Source: Nostoc sp. UHCC 0702
GTDB taxonomy: Bacteria; Cyanobacteriota; Cyanobacteriia; Cyanobacteriales; Nostocaceae
Direction of reading: 5' to 3'
Length of the DNA: 64,000 nucleotides
NCBI GenBank assembly: GCA_017164015.1
Contig: CP071065.1
Coordinates: 4,565,918 to 4,629,917 of the forward strand
Made by a program: the position numbers and the translations under genes. The number at the start of each line of letters is the position of its first letter. Within the stretch, counting starts at the first letter, position 1. The notes beneath the pieces are model-generated. The model made no database searches. It was given only the letters and a program-made list of their open reading frames with translations, and was not told where the DNA came from. Shown piece by piece: positions 35,250-45,497 of the stretch.

Positions 35250-38200
35250 TTAAAACCGCCTTTGAAACTCCACTACTGCCCGACTGTCATCTTGTAAATT
35301 AGTGGAAGCACGCACTCGAAATTCATCGTTGATTCTGTAATTAACACCCCATTGGAAAGGATCACTTGCTGTCAAAATTTTAATACTAGAAATTGAAATT
35401 TTGGTAGAAATATCAACGCCAGCCTCCGCTGCCAATTCCAAACTTGAAGTACTCCTTCCGGCTTCAGGATTATCCGAAATGATGGTAGGAAATATCCGCA
35501 GTTCACTTAAACCAAAGGCAGTACCAATTTGGTTGAAAGCTGATTGAAAGTTATTGAATACAGCTGAACCGGCGATGTTAATCAGACCTAAAGTACTATC
35601 GCCACGTCCCTCAGTATCCACAAACCCACCGCCCAAAAGAGACACAATTTCTGTTTGACTCCGTGAAGGACTGCTGGTAAGTTCCAGATTTTCGTTGAGT
35701 TTGCTGGCGGGGCCTTGAACACTGGCTTCAACTCTGACACTATCTAAAGCTGCTAAACCGACAGTATTTGCCCGGCTGAAGTCACTACTTTGAACTACGT
35801 CCAAGACTTTGGCAAATAACTTCACATCTAGGATGGGGTCACGAGGTTGATCAGATTTAAAAGTTGCCGTATTTTCATAGCCACCAACCAACTTAAACTG
35901 GGTAGTAAACAAATTAACTCCACCTTGTTTAAGGCGGATAGTGCCATCAGGTATCGGTTCGGCGAATGAACCATTAACTATGAGATTGCCACTTGCTTGG
36001 AAGCTAAGAATTGGTGGACGAGTAACTTCTACATTTTTGCCTAACTCTATTTCTAGATTATTAAACCTGGTGTTCGCATTCCCAGTTTCAGTTTTACTCT
36101 GCTTATTATCTTTTGTGAGTGATAAATTGATATTGTTATCGCCAGTTTGATTAGTGTTGCTAGATTCTGCCAGCAACACCTTACCATTAAACAAATTCAC
36201 CTTACCGCCAATTAGGGGATTCAGGGCAGAACCAGTGATCTGCAAATTGCCACTAGCGCCTCCTTGGTAAAGTCCCTTGAGATTCATGGTTAACTGATCA
36301 GCTTTAACGGTGAGAGGATTGTTGATAGTCACTTGTTGCTTATTAGAGATCGGAATGTCTCCAGCAGCTTCTACCTGACCTCGGCTAAACCTACCCTGAA
36401 GATTTTCTACTGAGATGCGGTCAAAATTAAAATTAACTTTGCCTGTAACACGTCTGATTTTTCCTGGCAAAGCTTGGGCTGAAAAAGTGGCATCATTAAC
36501 AGTGGCAATGCCATTTAACTCTGGCTGTTGTCTGGTTCCCCTGATTTTGAGGTCTATTTCTCCTTCACCTTTCTCAAATGCTACTTGATTATTCAACAGA
36601 TTTAAGAGTGCTAATCCCTCATTTCTCACCTTGAGATCCAGACTAATTTGATTGTTATCTGGTGCCACAGTAGCAAAAGGCAACTGGTAAGGAATACTAC
36701 CTCTAATATTCACAGGTTCCGGCCCAGCAACCGAGACAGTACTGCCAAAGTCCAGGCGACCATTGTTATAACTGAAACTAGTTGTTGCGGATTCTACTGG
36801 CTTGGTATTGAGTGTTCCGTCTGTGATTGCCAATTCGCCCCTAGCTTGGGGATTGGCGAGACTACCTGCTAAAGCTGCTGAACCGTTGAGATTACCTGTG
36901 ATATCAACTGGCAGTTTGGCAAAATTATTGATTAGCTGTATGGGAAAATTATTTACCCGTAATTGACCAGATTGTTCATTGCCGCCAATGTTACCGCTGA
37001 AGGCAAACAGGCTATTTTGAGATTCAATACGAAAAGGTCGCAATTTCAAAACGCCTTTTTCCAAACTGCCTTCAGCAATTATTTGGCTGGCAGTATAATA
37101 ACGAGTTGGTTCGTCTTCTCTACCCCAGACAAAATTTTGACCATTCAAATTAAATTGCACTGACAAACCGTCGGCTGTGGCAGTATCAAAAGCAACTTCC
37201 CCGTTGAAAGTTCCTTTTAGATCTGCTAAATCGGGCACTGGGTTGGCATCGATTCGCTGCTGTTGCTGTTCTGCTAACTGGGCATCAATTTCATAAAAGC
37301 GCTTAATCTGATCTAATAAAGGTTGACCTGGCAAACCTGCGGGGTTAGTGGTCAGGTCTGTTGCTGTACCGTAGTTGGACTCTGCTGCACCGCCTTGCAA
37401 ATCTTGTAAGTCAAATATTTGTGCTACCTTTAGCACGTCTTGGATATTGCCTTGCTTGATGTTGAGTTTACCTTGTAGTTGTGGCCCTTGGGAAGATTGA
37501 CCAAAACTCCCAGCAAACGCATAGATACTCTCACCTTTGACAAATTCGCTACTAGGGAGGGTGACTTTACCATTAGCGTAGTTGAAGACAGCAGCTAAAC
37601 GATCGCCTTGAAGGCGTCCAATTTTTGGTGATGCGATCGCTATATTAGCACTGACTGCCAATGTCTGCTGATTCACTTGTAAATCCCCAGTTAATAAGCC
37701 AGCCACTTTCCCATTGCCCAAACGCAGATTTGCAGGTGGCGTTAAATTCAATACTTGTAAGGGAAAGTTGGCGAGGTTAAGAGCCAAATTATCGCCTTGA
37801 GTTTGACCGATGGCTACTGCTTGCTGCCACTTGATTAAGAAGGATTTCGGGCGATTATTGGCATCAAGGTTGAAGTCAATGCGATCGCTATTCCCAATCA
37901 AGTCTAAATTTAAACCTTGACCTTGTGCAGAAACAATGTTTCCACTTAACAAGGGTTCAAAAGCGAAACCTTGGACAACCAAATCTCGTGCAGCAATTTG
38001 CCCTTTAACATTGGGCAACGGCAGTTTACCAGTCACTTGCCCGTTAAAATCTATTTTCCCCTCTAAAGCAACTTGCTGGGGCAGGTTGATAGGTAACTGT
38101 TTGAGGTCGTAATTTTGCGCTTGGATGTTGAGATTTAACTGAGTAATTTCCGGTATGCCTGCTGTTCTAGCATTGGCTAAAATATCACCACTAACACTTA

Positions 38201-41200
38201 AACCTGGGGCAGTCGCTTGGTCAATGGAGAGCTTTTCGCCATTCCAAGCAACTGAGGCAGTCAGGGGTCGCTCAATTCCCGCCAAACCTTGGGACAACTG
38301 CACCTGACCAGCAGCACTCAAATCAGCTAATGCGGAACTTCCCAGCATCCCAGCCACTTGCAACTTACCGCCAAACTCACCACGCAACTGCTGATTCAAC
38401 CGATTTAACTGCACACCCGCAGCATTCACATCTGCCTGATAACGACCGTTAGCAAGTTGGATGTTAGAGGCTGTAATTGTACCACCCGCAAGATCTACTC
38501 GTCCCTGACCAGTGGCTTGAATCGTTTGTGGTGCAAAAGATTCAACCGACCCTGCCACATTCAACTCACCATTCACAGCTCCTTGAAACTGTGGTGGTAC
38601 CGCTGCCAAACGCTGTAAAGGAACTTTGTTAGCTGTGACTTGCGCTTGATAACGACCGTTAGCCAGTTGGATGTTAGCAGCTGTAATTGTACCACCCGCA
38701 ACATTCACCTGTGCCTGACCAGTAGCTTGAATTGTTTGTGGTGTAAAAGATTCAACCGAGCCTGCCACATTCAATTCACCATTCACAGCTCCTTGAAACT
38801 GTGGTGGTACCGCTGCTAAACGCTGTAAAGGAACTTTGTTAGCTGTGACTTGCGCTTGATAACGACCGTTAGCCAGTTGGATATTAGAGGCTGTAATTGT
38901 ACCACCATTCACATTCACCTGCGCCTGACCAGTAGCTTGAATTGTTTGTGGTGTAAAAGATTCCACCGAACCCGCCACATTGAATTTACCATTTAATCTG
39001 CCTTGAAATTGCTTCGGAGTTGCTGCTAATTCCTGCACAGCAAGATTATTTGCTAACAGTTGCGCCTGATATAAACCATTAGCTAACTGAATATTTGTGG
39101 CTGTGACTGTGCCACCAGCAACGTTGAGTTCTCCCGTACCAGTACCACGCAGAGTTTTCAGGCTAAAATTCTCTCTGTCGCCTGCGATTTGGAACTTCCC
39201 CGCCAAAGCCCCACCCAAAGCCGGGGGAGAATTTTGCAAAATTCGCCCTAATCGGATATTATTGGCGATCAGTTGAGCAGAAAAGCCTTGGTCTCCCAGT
39301 TGGAGTTGAGAAATTGCAACTGTACCGCCACCAATTTGCACTTTTGCCCCCTGAGGGCGAATGCTGACAATTTCAAATGGTGTTCTGTTGCCTGAGAGGA
39401 TAAGACCACCCTTAAATTCTGCCCCTTTTAAAGAGACATTTTGCAGTTGATTTTTATCGACAAACCGTTCCACCTGTACACCTGAAGATTGGGTAAAGGC
39501 TTGCCAGCGTTGGTCGTCAAAATTGCCATATGCCCGGACTATGCCACCGCCAACATTGAGAACCACATTACGGAACGAGTAAGTGCGATTCGAGTGGACA
39601 ATTACTTCACCAGTTCCGGGATAGGTTGCTTGTGGAGCTTGCCATTGTACCAAAGTTTTGACATTAGTCGGAGGCCCAGACATTTGGGCTGTACCTGAGA
39701 CATTGCCAATTTGGAAGCTGGGTGTAGTATCGTAAAATTTAGCGATCGCATTACCAGGAACATTCTTAGCTGCGAAATTCAAATTTATTTGGGGATTTTT
39801 CCCTACATCGATTCTACCAGCGCCAGTGATTTCTCCACCAACTGTTGTTTTACCTTGAATATCTCTCAAGGTGACAAAAGCATCGGTAGTGGGAAACTCA
39901 AACTCACCACTAATGCTCTCAAAATCAACTTTGTCAACCCTAGCAGTGTTAATTGTTCTCACAGTACCTGAGATCACTGGCTTAGTGGGAGACCCCAAAA
40001 TCTGCAAGTCTGCTTTTACTTCCCCGCTGGTGGGTACAGGCAATTTAATTTTCAGAGTCTCTTGAGCGTTTGCCAAACTTACCGAATTCACACGCCCTGC
40101 CAACTTAAAACCAGCTAGAGTGTCAATGGTTCCCCCAGCCACTAAAGGAATTTTACCGTAGTTACTAGTAACATAGTCTGACTGTATTTCCGTTCCCTGG
40201 AAGCGGAGGTTTCCTTGAGTATTAATTAACTGTTGTGGTGCCTTGGGTATTTGAATCGTTACCCCTTGCAACTCAGCGGTACCATACAATAAGGGTTTCT
40301 GCTGGGGTGCCTGTTGAATTTGTAAATCCCCATTGACTAAACCCGTCTCTAAGGTCAGAGGTAACTTGACAAGGCGAGTTACATTAGAAGCTTGTAAATC
40401 TTGTCCTCGTAAGTGAAAGTTACCTGCTAGTACTTTAGAAAGAGTTTCTCCTTGAACGGAAATACCACCACCATCGTTTGGTTTACCTTCAACATCAAAT
40501 CTGATTCGCTGGCCTTTGTTCAAAAGTTGGGCAGTACCGCTAATTTGGGAAAACTCCACAGGAGATGAGGGAGATGAGGGAGATGAGGGAGATGAGGGAG
40601 ATGAGGGGGATGAGGGAGATGAGGGAGATGAGGGGGATATTGCTTCCTCATCTCCCCCTGCTCCCCCTGCTCCCCTGCTCCCCTGCTCCCCTGCTCCCCT
40701 GCTCCCCTGCTCCCCTGCTCCCCCTGCTCCCCCTGCTCCCCTGCTCCCCTGCTCCCCTACTTCCCCTGCTCCCCCTGCCCTCGGATGCGGTAACAGTGCC
40801 AACTTTCCATTACGGAAATGCAGTTTGTCCAAATCGGTTTTAATCGGCCCGCCTTTACCAGTAGACTTGATGGTAAGGCTGATCCAGCGCCCTTTTTCAT
40901 CCTGTTCAACGTAAACGTCGGGGTTGACTAGAGTTACATCTAGCTTTAATTGGCGTTTGAAAAGTAATTGCAATAGGTCAAAACTCACCTCCACGGCATC
41001 AGTTGCAACCCTGTCTGGGTCTTCTGGTGTGGCTGGGATAGCTGAAGGGCCAAACTGTACTCCTTTGAGGGAAAATCCTGTGACTTTTCCCAAGTTTACC
41101 GGACGGTTGAGTGTGGTTATGATATTTGTTTGTGCCAACGGTGTTAAATCTTTTTGCACAAATATCCATAACCGCCAAATACCGCCTATAACCCCAATTA

Positions 41201-41306
41201 ACAAAAGTCCGCCTAAGGTAAAGCCTCCGCGACTCAACACCAGCAACCACAAACGCCTGCGGACGGGAGAATTTAAGTGATGTTCTTGATTAGAAGATTT
41301 AGTCAT
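35250..41306 (-). CDS. TamB/DUF490-family large envelope protein
   Basis: 2018 residues. An N-terminal membrane anchor (about 25-50) precedes a very long beta-rich region and the C-terminal TamB (DUF490) domain (about 1570-2018, ending EFQRRF with an aromatic last residue, as in outer-membrane-interacting proteins). TamB-like proteins bridge inner and outer membrane and are thought to move phospholipids or assist outer-membrane assembly. Two oddities: residues about 174-249 are translated short tandem repeats (GAGEQGSRGAG, then SPS units), and residues about 735-945 are three 70-residue repeats, two nearly identical. The start is ATG 41306. The partner (Omp85/TamA) is not in the window. Confidence 0.9.
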   Translation of the reverse strand: MTKSSNQEHHLNSPVRRRLWLLVLSRGGFTLGGLLLIGVIGGIWRLWIFVQKDLTPLAQTNIITTLNRPVNLGKVTGFSLKGVQFGPSAIPATPEDPDRVATDAVEVSFDLLQLLFKRQLKLDVTLVNPDVYVEQDEKGRWISLTIKSTGKGGPIKTDLDKLHFRNGKLALLPHPRAGGAGEVGEQGSRGAGGAGGAGEQGSRGAGEQGSRGAGGAGGDEEAISPSSPSSPSSPSSPSSPSSPSSPSSPVEFSQISGTAQLLNKGQRIRFDVEGKPNDGGGISVQGETLSKVLAGNFHLRGQDLQASNVTRLVKLPLTLETGLVNGDLQIQQAPQQKPLLYGTAELQGVTIQIPKAPQQLINTQGNLRFQGTEIQSDYVTSNYGKIPLVAGGTIDTLAGFKLAGRVNSVSLANAQETLKIKLPVPTSGEVKADLQILGSPTKPVISGTVRTINTARVDKVDFESISGEFEFPTTDAFVTLRDIQGKTTVGGEITGAGRIDVGKNPQINLNFAAKNVPGNAIAKFYDTTPSFQIGNVSGTAQMSGPPTNVKTLVQWQAPQATYPGTGEVIVHSNRTYSFRNVVLNVGGGIVRAYGNFDDQRWQAFTQSSGVQVERFVDKNQLQNVSLKGAEFKGGLILSGNRTPFEIVSIRPQGAKVQIGGGTVAISQLQLGDQGFSAQLIANNIRLGRILQNSPPALGGALAGKFQIAGDRENFSLKTLRGTGTGELNVAGGTVTATNIQLANGLYQAQLLANNLAVQELAATPKQFQGRLNGKFNVAGSVESFTPQTIQATGQAQVNVNGGTITASNIQLANGRYQAQVTANKVPLQRLAAVPPQFQGAVNGELNVAGSVESFTPQTIQATGQAQVNVAGGTITAANIQLANGRYQAQVTANKVPLQRLAAVPPQFQGAVNGELNVAGSVESFAPQTIQATGQGRVDLAGGTITASNIQLANGRYQADVNAAGVQLNRLNQQLRGEFGGKLQVAGMLGSSALADLSAAGQVQLSQGLAGIERPLTASVAWNGEKLSIDQATAPGLSVSGDILANARTAGIPEITQLNLNIQAQNYDLKQLPINLPQQVALEGKIDFNGQVTGKLPLPNVKGQIAARDLVVQGFAFEPLLSGNIVSAQGQGLNLDLIGNSDRIDFNLDANNRPKSFLIKWQQAVAIGQTQGDNLALNLANFPLQVLNLTPPANLRLGNGKVAGLLTGDLQVNQQTLAVSANIAIASPKIGRLQGDRLAAVFNYANGKVTLPSSEFVKGESIYAFAGSFGQSSQGPQLQGKLNIKQGNIQDVLKVAQIFDLQDLQGGAAESNYGTATDLTTNPAGLPGQPLLDQIKRFYEIDAQLAEQQQQRIDANPVPDLADLKGTFNGEVAFDTATADGLSVQFNLNGQNFVWGREDEPTRYYTASQIIAEGSLEKGVLKLRPFRIESQNSLFAFSGNIGGNEQSGQLRVNNFPIQLINNFAKLPVDITGNLNGSAALAGSLANPQARGELAITDGTLNTKPVESATTSFSYNNGRLDFGSTVSVAGPEPVNIRGSIPYQLPFATVAPDNNQISLDLKVRNEGLALLNLLNNQVAFEKGEGEIDLKIRGTRQQPELNGIATVNDATFSAQALPGKIRRVTGKVNFNFDRISVENLQGRFSRGQVEAAGDIPISNKQQVTINNPLTVKADQLTMNLKGLYQGGASGNLQITGSALNPLIGGKVNLFNGKVLLAESSNTNQTGDNNINLSLTKDNKQSKTETGNANTRFNNLEIELGKNVEVTRPPILSFQASGNLIVNGSFAEPIPDGTIRLKQGGVNLFTTQFKLVGGYENTATFKSDQPRDPILDVKLFAKVLDVVQSSDFSRANTVGLAALDSVRVEASVQGPASKLNENLELTSSPSRSQTEIVSLLGGGFVDTEGRGDSTLGLINIAGSAVFNNFQSAFNQIGTAFGLSELRIFPTIISDNPEAGRSTSSLELAAEAGVDISTKISISSIKILTASDPFQWGVNYRINDEFRVRASTNLQDDSRAVVEFQRRF
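38471..39100 (-). repeat. 210-base tandem repeats inside the tamB-like gene
   Basis: Units begin at 38471, 38681 and 38891 (exactly 210 bases apart, each 70 codons). The units starting at 38471 and 38681 are almost identical in DNA; the third diverges in its second half. Each encodes one ITASNIQLANGRYQAQVTAN-like pair of beta strands. The near identity points to recent duplication or gene conversion. Confidence 0.85.
40561..40785 (-). repeat. In-frame short tandem repeats inside the tamB-like gene
   Basis: One array of about eight 9-base units (GATGAGGGA, 40561-40638) and one of 8- and 9-base units (CCCCTGCT and CCCCCTGCT, about 40650-40785). The same unit types occur between genes at 55926, 61256 and 62233. 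Translated, they give SPS repeats and GEQGSRGA repeats. Total length keeps the frame. Confidence 0.88.
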
Positions 41307-42371
41307 GTGGTTTCACTTTTTACTTGCTGGATGTAGCAGGCAGACTACTAGCACTAACTAGCACATGGATTCACAATGCCAATTCCAGCATACAAACCAA
41401 TTTGAAATTTTGGATTACCTGGGTGGCTGTTAAACTAGTGGCCCTGTGTTTGATTCCTTATTGTCCAGTACTTGTATCACTAGGCAAAATTGCTCTATAC
41501 TTCACTTTTATTGTTTCCCTTGTCTCTTAGATCTGTAGGTTTCATAGATTTTGCATTTTGACAGATGTGGGGACGCAAAGAAACAGCAACAAGCAAAATT
41601 TTTTTGCTGTCACTAGTTTTTTATTGGTATTGCGTATTTGTCAGATGATTTATCTAAGGCAGAGTGGGACACTAGCAAAGTCAGGGTTTCCCAGCTTCAA
41701 GCAGCCCTGCCTTGCTATCTTTTTCAAAGTTAATTCCTGTACAGAAGCCTTTGGACTAAGTAAAATTGCTCCCCATATTCAGTCAAGTAAACGTAAACTT
41801 GCATATCTTCATGCCCATATTGATAAGCTGAATTAAATCATACTTATAATTCAGTATTCCCACATTTGAGGATAATCTAACTTATGACGATTTATTCATA
41901 GCCACAGAGCATTGAACAAATTTATAATTTATGTATCTATACTTAGTAATATTATACTACATGAGTAAATACACTAAGTATAAGTAACTGCACTACTATT
42001 ATACCTAACTTTGAAAACTCAATCTTTCTCTCTGTCCCTCTCTTACTTTATGGGTAAGATTTTCATGCTCATAAGTTTGGTTATATTTAATTTTATCCAC
42101 AAATTATCTTATGATAGTGATTGCTCACACAGTCGGCGAAAAATTTTTGCAATTCAATAATTATTAAATTCTGAAGATTGATATTGAGCCGCTTTAGATA
42201 GATTGGCGAGCTAGAATTGCAATTAGCGATCGCATGAAACTATCAACTTAACTCAGCAGCTACCTGGTTTCCCAACCAGCCGTAGCTTTAGCAGTGGCCC
42301 TTTTGGACTTAGTTTACTTTTAATTAACTATTTTTACTTTCATTTACGTAATTAGTGCGGTTATAAAGAAT
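41307..42371. other. 1.1-kb gene-poor stretch
   Basis: No convincing gene. Short frames at 41324-41530 and 41558-41836 have neither family resemblance nor a ribosome site. An inverted repeat TATACTTAGT (41938-41947) / ACTAAGTATA (41973-41982) could be an operator or hairpin. One HIP1 site lies near 42227. Confidence 0.5.
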
Positions 42372-42740
42372 TTGTCAGAGAATATTATTTGGTGGCAAAA
42401 TAAAACAAGAGCCGGGCTTGTGAGTGCAGAAATGAGAACGGCTAAATCAGAAGACTACCTAGCCAGTAGTAAACAGATGGGGACAGTTGATTGGTTAGCC
42501 ACCCCAGTTGCGTCTGTTGCCAGTTTGCTCCAAAGTTTGCGAACAGTGGTGAGTATCCTGCTTTACTCTCGTTTTTTGATGATAATTCACTGGGGGTTTG
42601 AGTTAATCGAGTTCTACATGGATTTGGTAACTTTTGTGATGGATGGCTTAGAAGCCACCCGTTGGCTGAGAATGTCCCCAGAATTAGAGAAAGTCCTAGT
42701 AATTGCCATCTCGACTGGTGTTTTTGATTTCGATGATTAG
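42372..42740 (+). pseudogene. Receiver-domain remnant
   Basis: The last 35-40 codons of the frame read FVMDGLEATRWLRMSPELEK and on through VLVIAISTGVFDFD. This matches the middle of a response-regulator receiver as found at the end of hybrid kinases (normally MDLVMPVMDGLEATR.IR); a MDL triplet and VMDG remain, with MP altered to TF. The upstream part has no recognisable domain, and the C-terminal third of the receiver is missing. The frame may have a spurious start. An overlapping minus-strand frame (42442-42852) looks non-coding. Confidence 0.6.
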
Positions 42741-42997
42741 CCAATACCAAAAGCAACTCTGTTATAAAAATGACAGGTTTAGTGAGAGTTGTCATGATTT
42801 TATCAACAAAATGAAGTAGAAGCGATCGCAGCTTACTATCAGGTAGGATCAAGTCTCAAGAATGAAGCCAAGAATTTATTTGCGGCTTCACACTCCACAC
42901 TTGTATGATGGTTGCCGTTTACTACTCAGATGCATCAAATTGCTCAGAATTGAAAAAAAATAAAAAACAGATTTTTAATTTTTTTTAAGAGGCAACA

Positions 42998-44977
42998 ATG
43001 GATTTTGATCAAAGAGAAAAAGCTATTATCTTAATTGTTGATGATACTCCAATTAATTTAGAGGTTTTGTTCAATTTATTAGAAAAAGCCAACTTCAAAG
43101 TTCTGGTGGCTGAAGATGGAGAAAGTGCAGTGCAAATGGCAGAATATGCATCACCAGATCTGATTTTATTAGATATATTAATGCCAGGGATTGACGGATT
43201 TGAAACCTGCCGTCGCTTGAAAAAGTGTCCATCCACTCAAGAAATTCCGATAATTTTTTTAACTGCCCTGACTGACAAGATAGATAAAGTCAAAGGGTTG
43301 AGTATTGGAGCAGTAGACTATATCACCAAACCACTAGAACACGAAGAAGTTTTAGCTCGCGTTAATATTCATCTGCGCTTGCGAAATCTCACAAAAAAAC
43401 TCACAGAGCAAAATGAGCGTTTAGAGTTGGAAATCTTTGAGCGCAAGCAAGCAGAACAGAAAATCCGCCAACAAGCGGCTTTGCTTGACATTACAAAAGA
43501 TGCAATTCTTGTCCGAGATTTGGATAACCAAATTCAATTTTGGAACAAAGGAGCAGAACATCTATATGGATGGATAGCACAAGAAGTACTCGGTAAAAAT
43601 GCCACTCAACTTTTGTATCCCAAAGAAACCCTAGCCAAACTGGAAAATATCCACAAATCTGTGGCTGAGTTTGGTTCGTGGCAAGGTGAGTTACATCAAG
43701 TCACCAAACAAGGCCAAGAGATTATTGTTGATAGTCGCTGGACATTGGTACACGATGACCGGGGACAAATCAAATCTATATTAATTGTCAACTCTGACAT
43801 TACAGAAAAAAAACAACTCGAAGCACAGTTTCTTCGCGCTCAGCGTATGGAGAGTCTTGGTACTCTAGCAAGTGGTATTGCACATGACATTAACAATGCG
43901 CTCACACCAATAATGATGTCAGTTCAACTTCTCGAAAGAAAACTCCTCGACGAAAAAAGCCAACAATGGCTGTCAATTATGGAAACAAATATAAAACGGG
44001 CAGCAGAATTGGTCAAACAAGTGCTGTGGTTTTCGCGAAAAGTCCAAGATAAGTTTACAACCTTGCAGTTGCAGGACTTAATTTTGGAAACAGAAAAGAT
44101 GATGAAACAAACATTTCCCAAAAATATTAAAATCAAGATCAATATTCCCAAACAAAAACTGTGGCATATTTCTGGTGATCTGACTCAATTGCACCAAGTA
44201 ATGATGAACCTCTGTATTAATGCCCGCGATGCTATGCCTAATGGTGGCACTCTGCAAATTGCTGCAAGGAATTTTTGGGTAGATAGTCAATATGCCCGCA
44301 TGAATATTGATGCCAAAGTAGGTTCTTATGTAATGATTTCCGTTGCTGATACAGGCACAGGAATTTCTAAGGAAATTGTAGAGAGAATTTTTGAGCCATT
44401 TTTTACAACAAAAGAAGTCGGTAAAGGCACAGGGCTTGGACTTTCAACTGTACTTGGTATCATTAAAAGTCATGGTGGTTTTGTAAATGTAGTTAGTGAA
44501 ATAGCAAAAGGAACAGAGTTTCAAGTGTGTCTACCTGTGACACAAGAAATCACAACCGAAAGCAGAGAAGATACATCTGGATGCTATCAAGAATTACCTG
44601 TAGGGCATGGGGAATTGATTCTCGTTGTTGATGATGAAGATGCAATTCGTGAGATTACTAAAATCTCGTTAGAAAAAAATGCTTATAAAGTTTTGGTTGC
44701 CAGCGATGGTATTGAAGCTATTGCTTTATATACAAAACATCAGCAACAAATTAGTGTTGTGTTGATGGATATGATGATGCCTTCAATGGATGGCGCAACT
44801 ACTATCCAGGTGTTGAAAAGGATCAATCCAGAAGTCAAAATTATTGGCGTTAGTGGATTAGCTTCATATAATGAAAGGATTAAAGTCTTTGGTAATAACA
44901 TCAAAACTTTTTTGGCTAAGCCTTATACGTCAAGTGACTTGTTAAATAATTTACAGGAAGTTATCAATAGTAAATAG
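42998..44977 (+). CDS. Hybrid histidine kinase: REC-PAS-HisKA-HATPase-REC
   Basis: 659 residues with no membrane segment, so a cytoplasmic phosphorelay protein. The N-terminal receiver (about 9-130) has Asp59 in LLDILMPGIDGFE. A coiled coil is followed by PAS (about 155-275), HisKA with ASGIAHDINNAL (His296), an ATPase core (MNLCINARDAM, DTGTGIS, GKGTGLGLSTV) and a C-terminal receiver (about 538-655) with Asp591 in LMDMMMPSMDG. Ribosome site AGAGGC lies before ATG. A receiver remnant lies just upstream (42372-42740), perhaps from a former neighbour. No separate output regulator is adjacent. A 12-bp hairpin follows the stop. Confidence 0.93.
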   Translation: MDFDQREKAIILIVDDTPINLEVLFNLLEKANFKVLVAEDGESAVQMAEYASPDLILLDILMPGIDGFETCRRLKKCPSTQEIPIIFLTALTDKIDKVKGLSIGAVDYITKPLEHEEVLARVNIHLRLRNLTKKLTEQNERLELEIFERKQAEQKIRQQAALLDITKDAILVRDLDNQIQFWNKGAEHLYGWIAQEVLGKNATQLLYPKETLAKLENIHKSVAEFGSWQGELHQVTKQGQEIIVDSRWTLVHDDRGQIKSILIVNSDITEKKQLEAQFLRAQRMESLGTLASGIAHDINNALTPIMMSVQLLERKLLDEKSQQWLSIMETNIKRAAELVKQVLWFSRKVQDKFTTLQLQDLILETEKMMKQTFPKNIKIKINIPKQKLWHISGDLTQLHQVMMNLCINARDAMPNGGTLQIAARNFWVDSQYARMNIDAKVGSYVMISVADTGTGISKEIVERIFEPFFTTKEVGKGTGLGLSTVLGIIKSHGGFVNVVSEIAKGTEFQVCLPVTQEITTESREDTSGCYQELPVGHGELILVVDDEDAIREITKISLEKNAYKVLVASDGIEAIALYTKHQQQISVVLMDMMMPSMDGATTIQVLKRINPEVKIIGVSGLASYNERIKVFGNNIKTFLAKPYTSSDLLNNLQEVINSK

Positions 44978-45020
44978 TAAAAAAGAGCAGGGGAGCATGA
45001 CAAATATATTGAATAAGTAT

Positions 45021-45054
45021 GAGAAGTAAAGAAGGTTTTTAGTCTTTACTTCTC
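45021..45054 (+). terminator. Hairpin after the hybrid kinase
   Basis: A perfect 12-bp stem GAGAAGTAAAGA (45021-45032) / TCTTTACTTCTC (45043-45054), loop of 10 bases, 44 bases past the stop. No T-run follows, so termination strength is uncertain. From here to 45341 the DNA is A+T-rich with no gene. Confidence 0.55.
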
Positions 45055-45341
45055 GGTTATACACTCCTTGCACATATAGCTTTTCTTAATTGTGTTCATT
45101 ACATTGTATAGGTGTAAATATTTGTGTCCCTAATAGCAATGTGTTAAATGAAACCAACTGAGAATTGCTTTATTATAATACAACATCTAATTCATGCAAT
45201 AATCTTCTAACTCAAGATACATATAATTGTAAAAAGTCTATGTATCCCTAGATACATTGTTTGATATTAATCGGTGCCAGAGTTGTCGAATAATTCACCT
45301 GTTCTCTAAATTATAGATATCATGAACAACACTGAACAAAA

Positions 45342-45497
45342 ATGACAACTGATTATGACACCATAGCTCAGCAGTATAAAAAATCTAAAGAATTGCCGGT
45401 TCGACTGCATATCGAGGCATATACATTGTTTAATCTGCTGGGTGATCTCCCAGGCATATACTGGGCGGGCTGTCCGGCCCACCCCACAAGAAATTAA
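45342..45497 (+). pseudogene. N-terminal remnant of a SAM-dependent methyltransferase
   Basis: From ATG 45342 the first 37 codons read MTTDYDTIAQQYKKSKELP and on to AYTLFNLLGDL, the start of a class I methyltransferase just before its SAM-binding loop (expected: VLDLACGxG). There the frame runs into a hairpin repeat (GGCGGGCTGTCCGGCCCACC, a CTTGTGGG-family element) and stops at 45497. The catalytic domain is gone, so only the N-terminus survives. Confidence 0.65.

Noticed and set aside
40516..40914. Plus-strand frames rich in Gly-Asp-Glu or Pro-Ala
   Set aside because: Antisense of the tandem repeats inside the tamB-like gene.
41324..41836. Two short plus-strand frames upstream of the tamB-like gene
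   Set aside because: No ribosome site, no recognisable domain, ordinary A+T-rich composition.
42442..42852. 136-codon minus-strand frame
   Set aside because: It overlaps the receiver relic on the plus strand and shows no domain.
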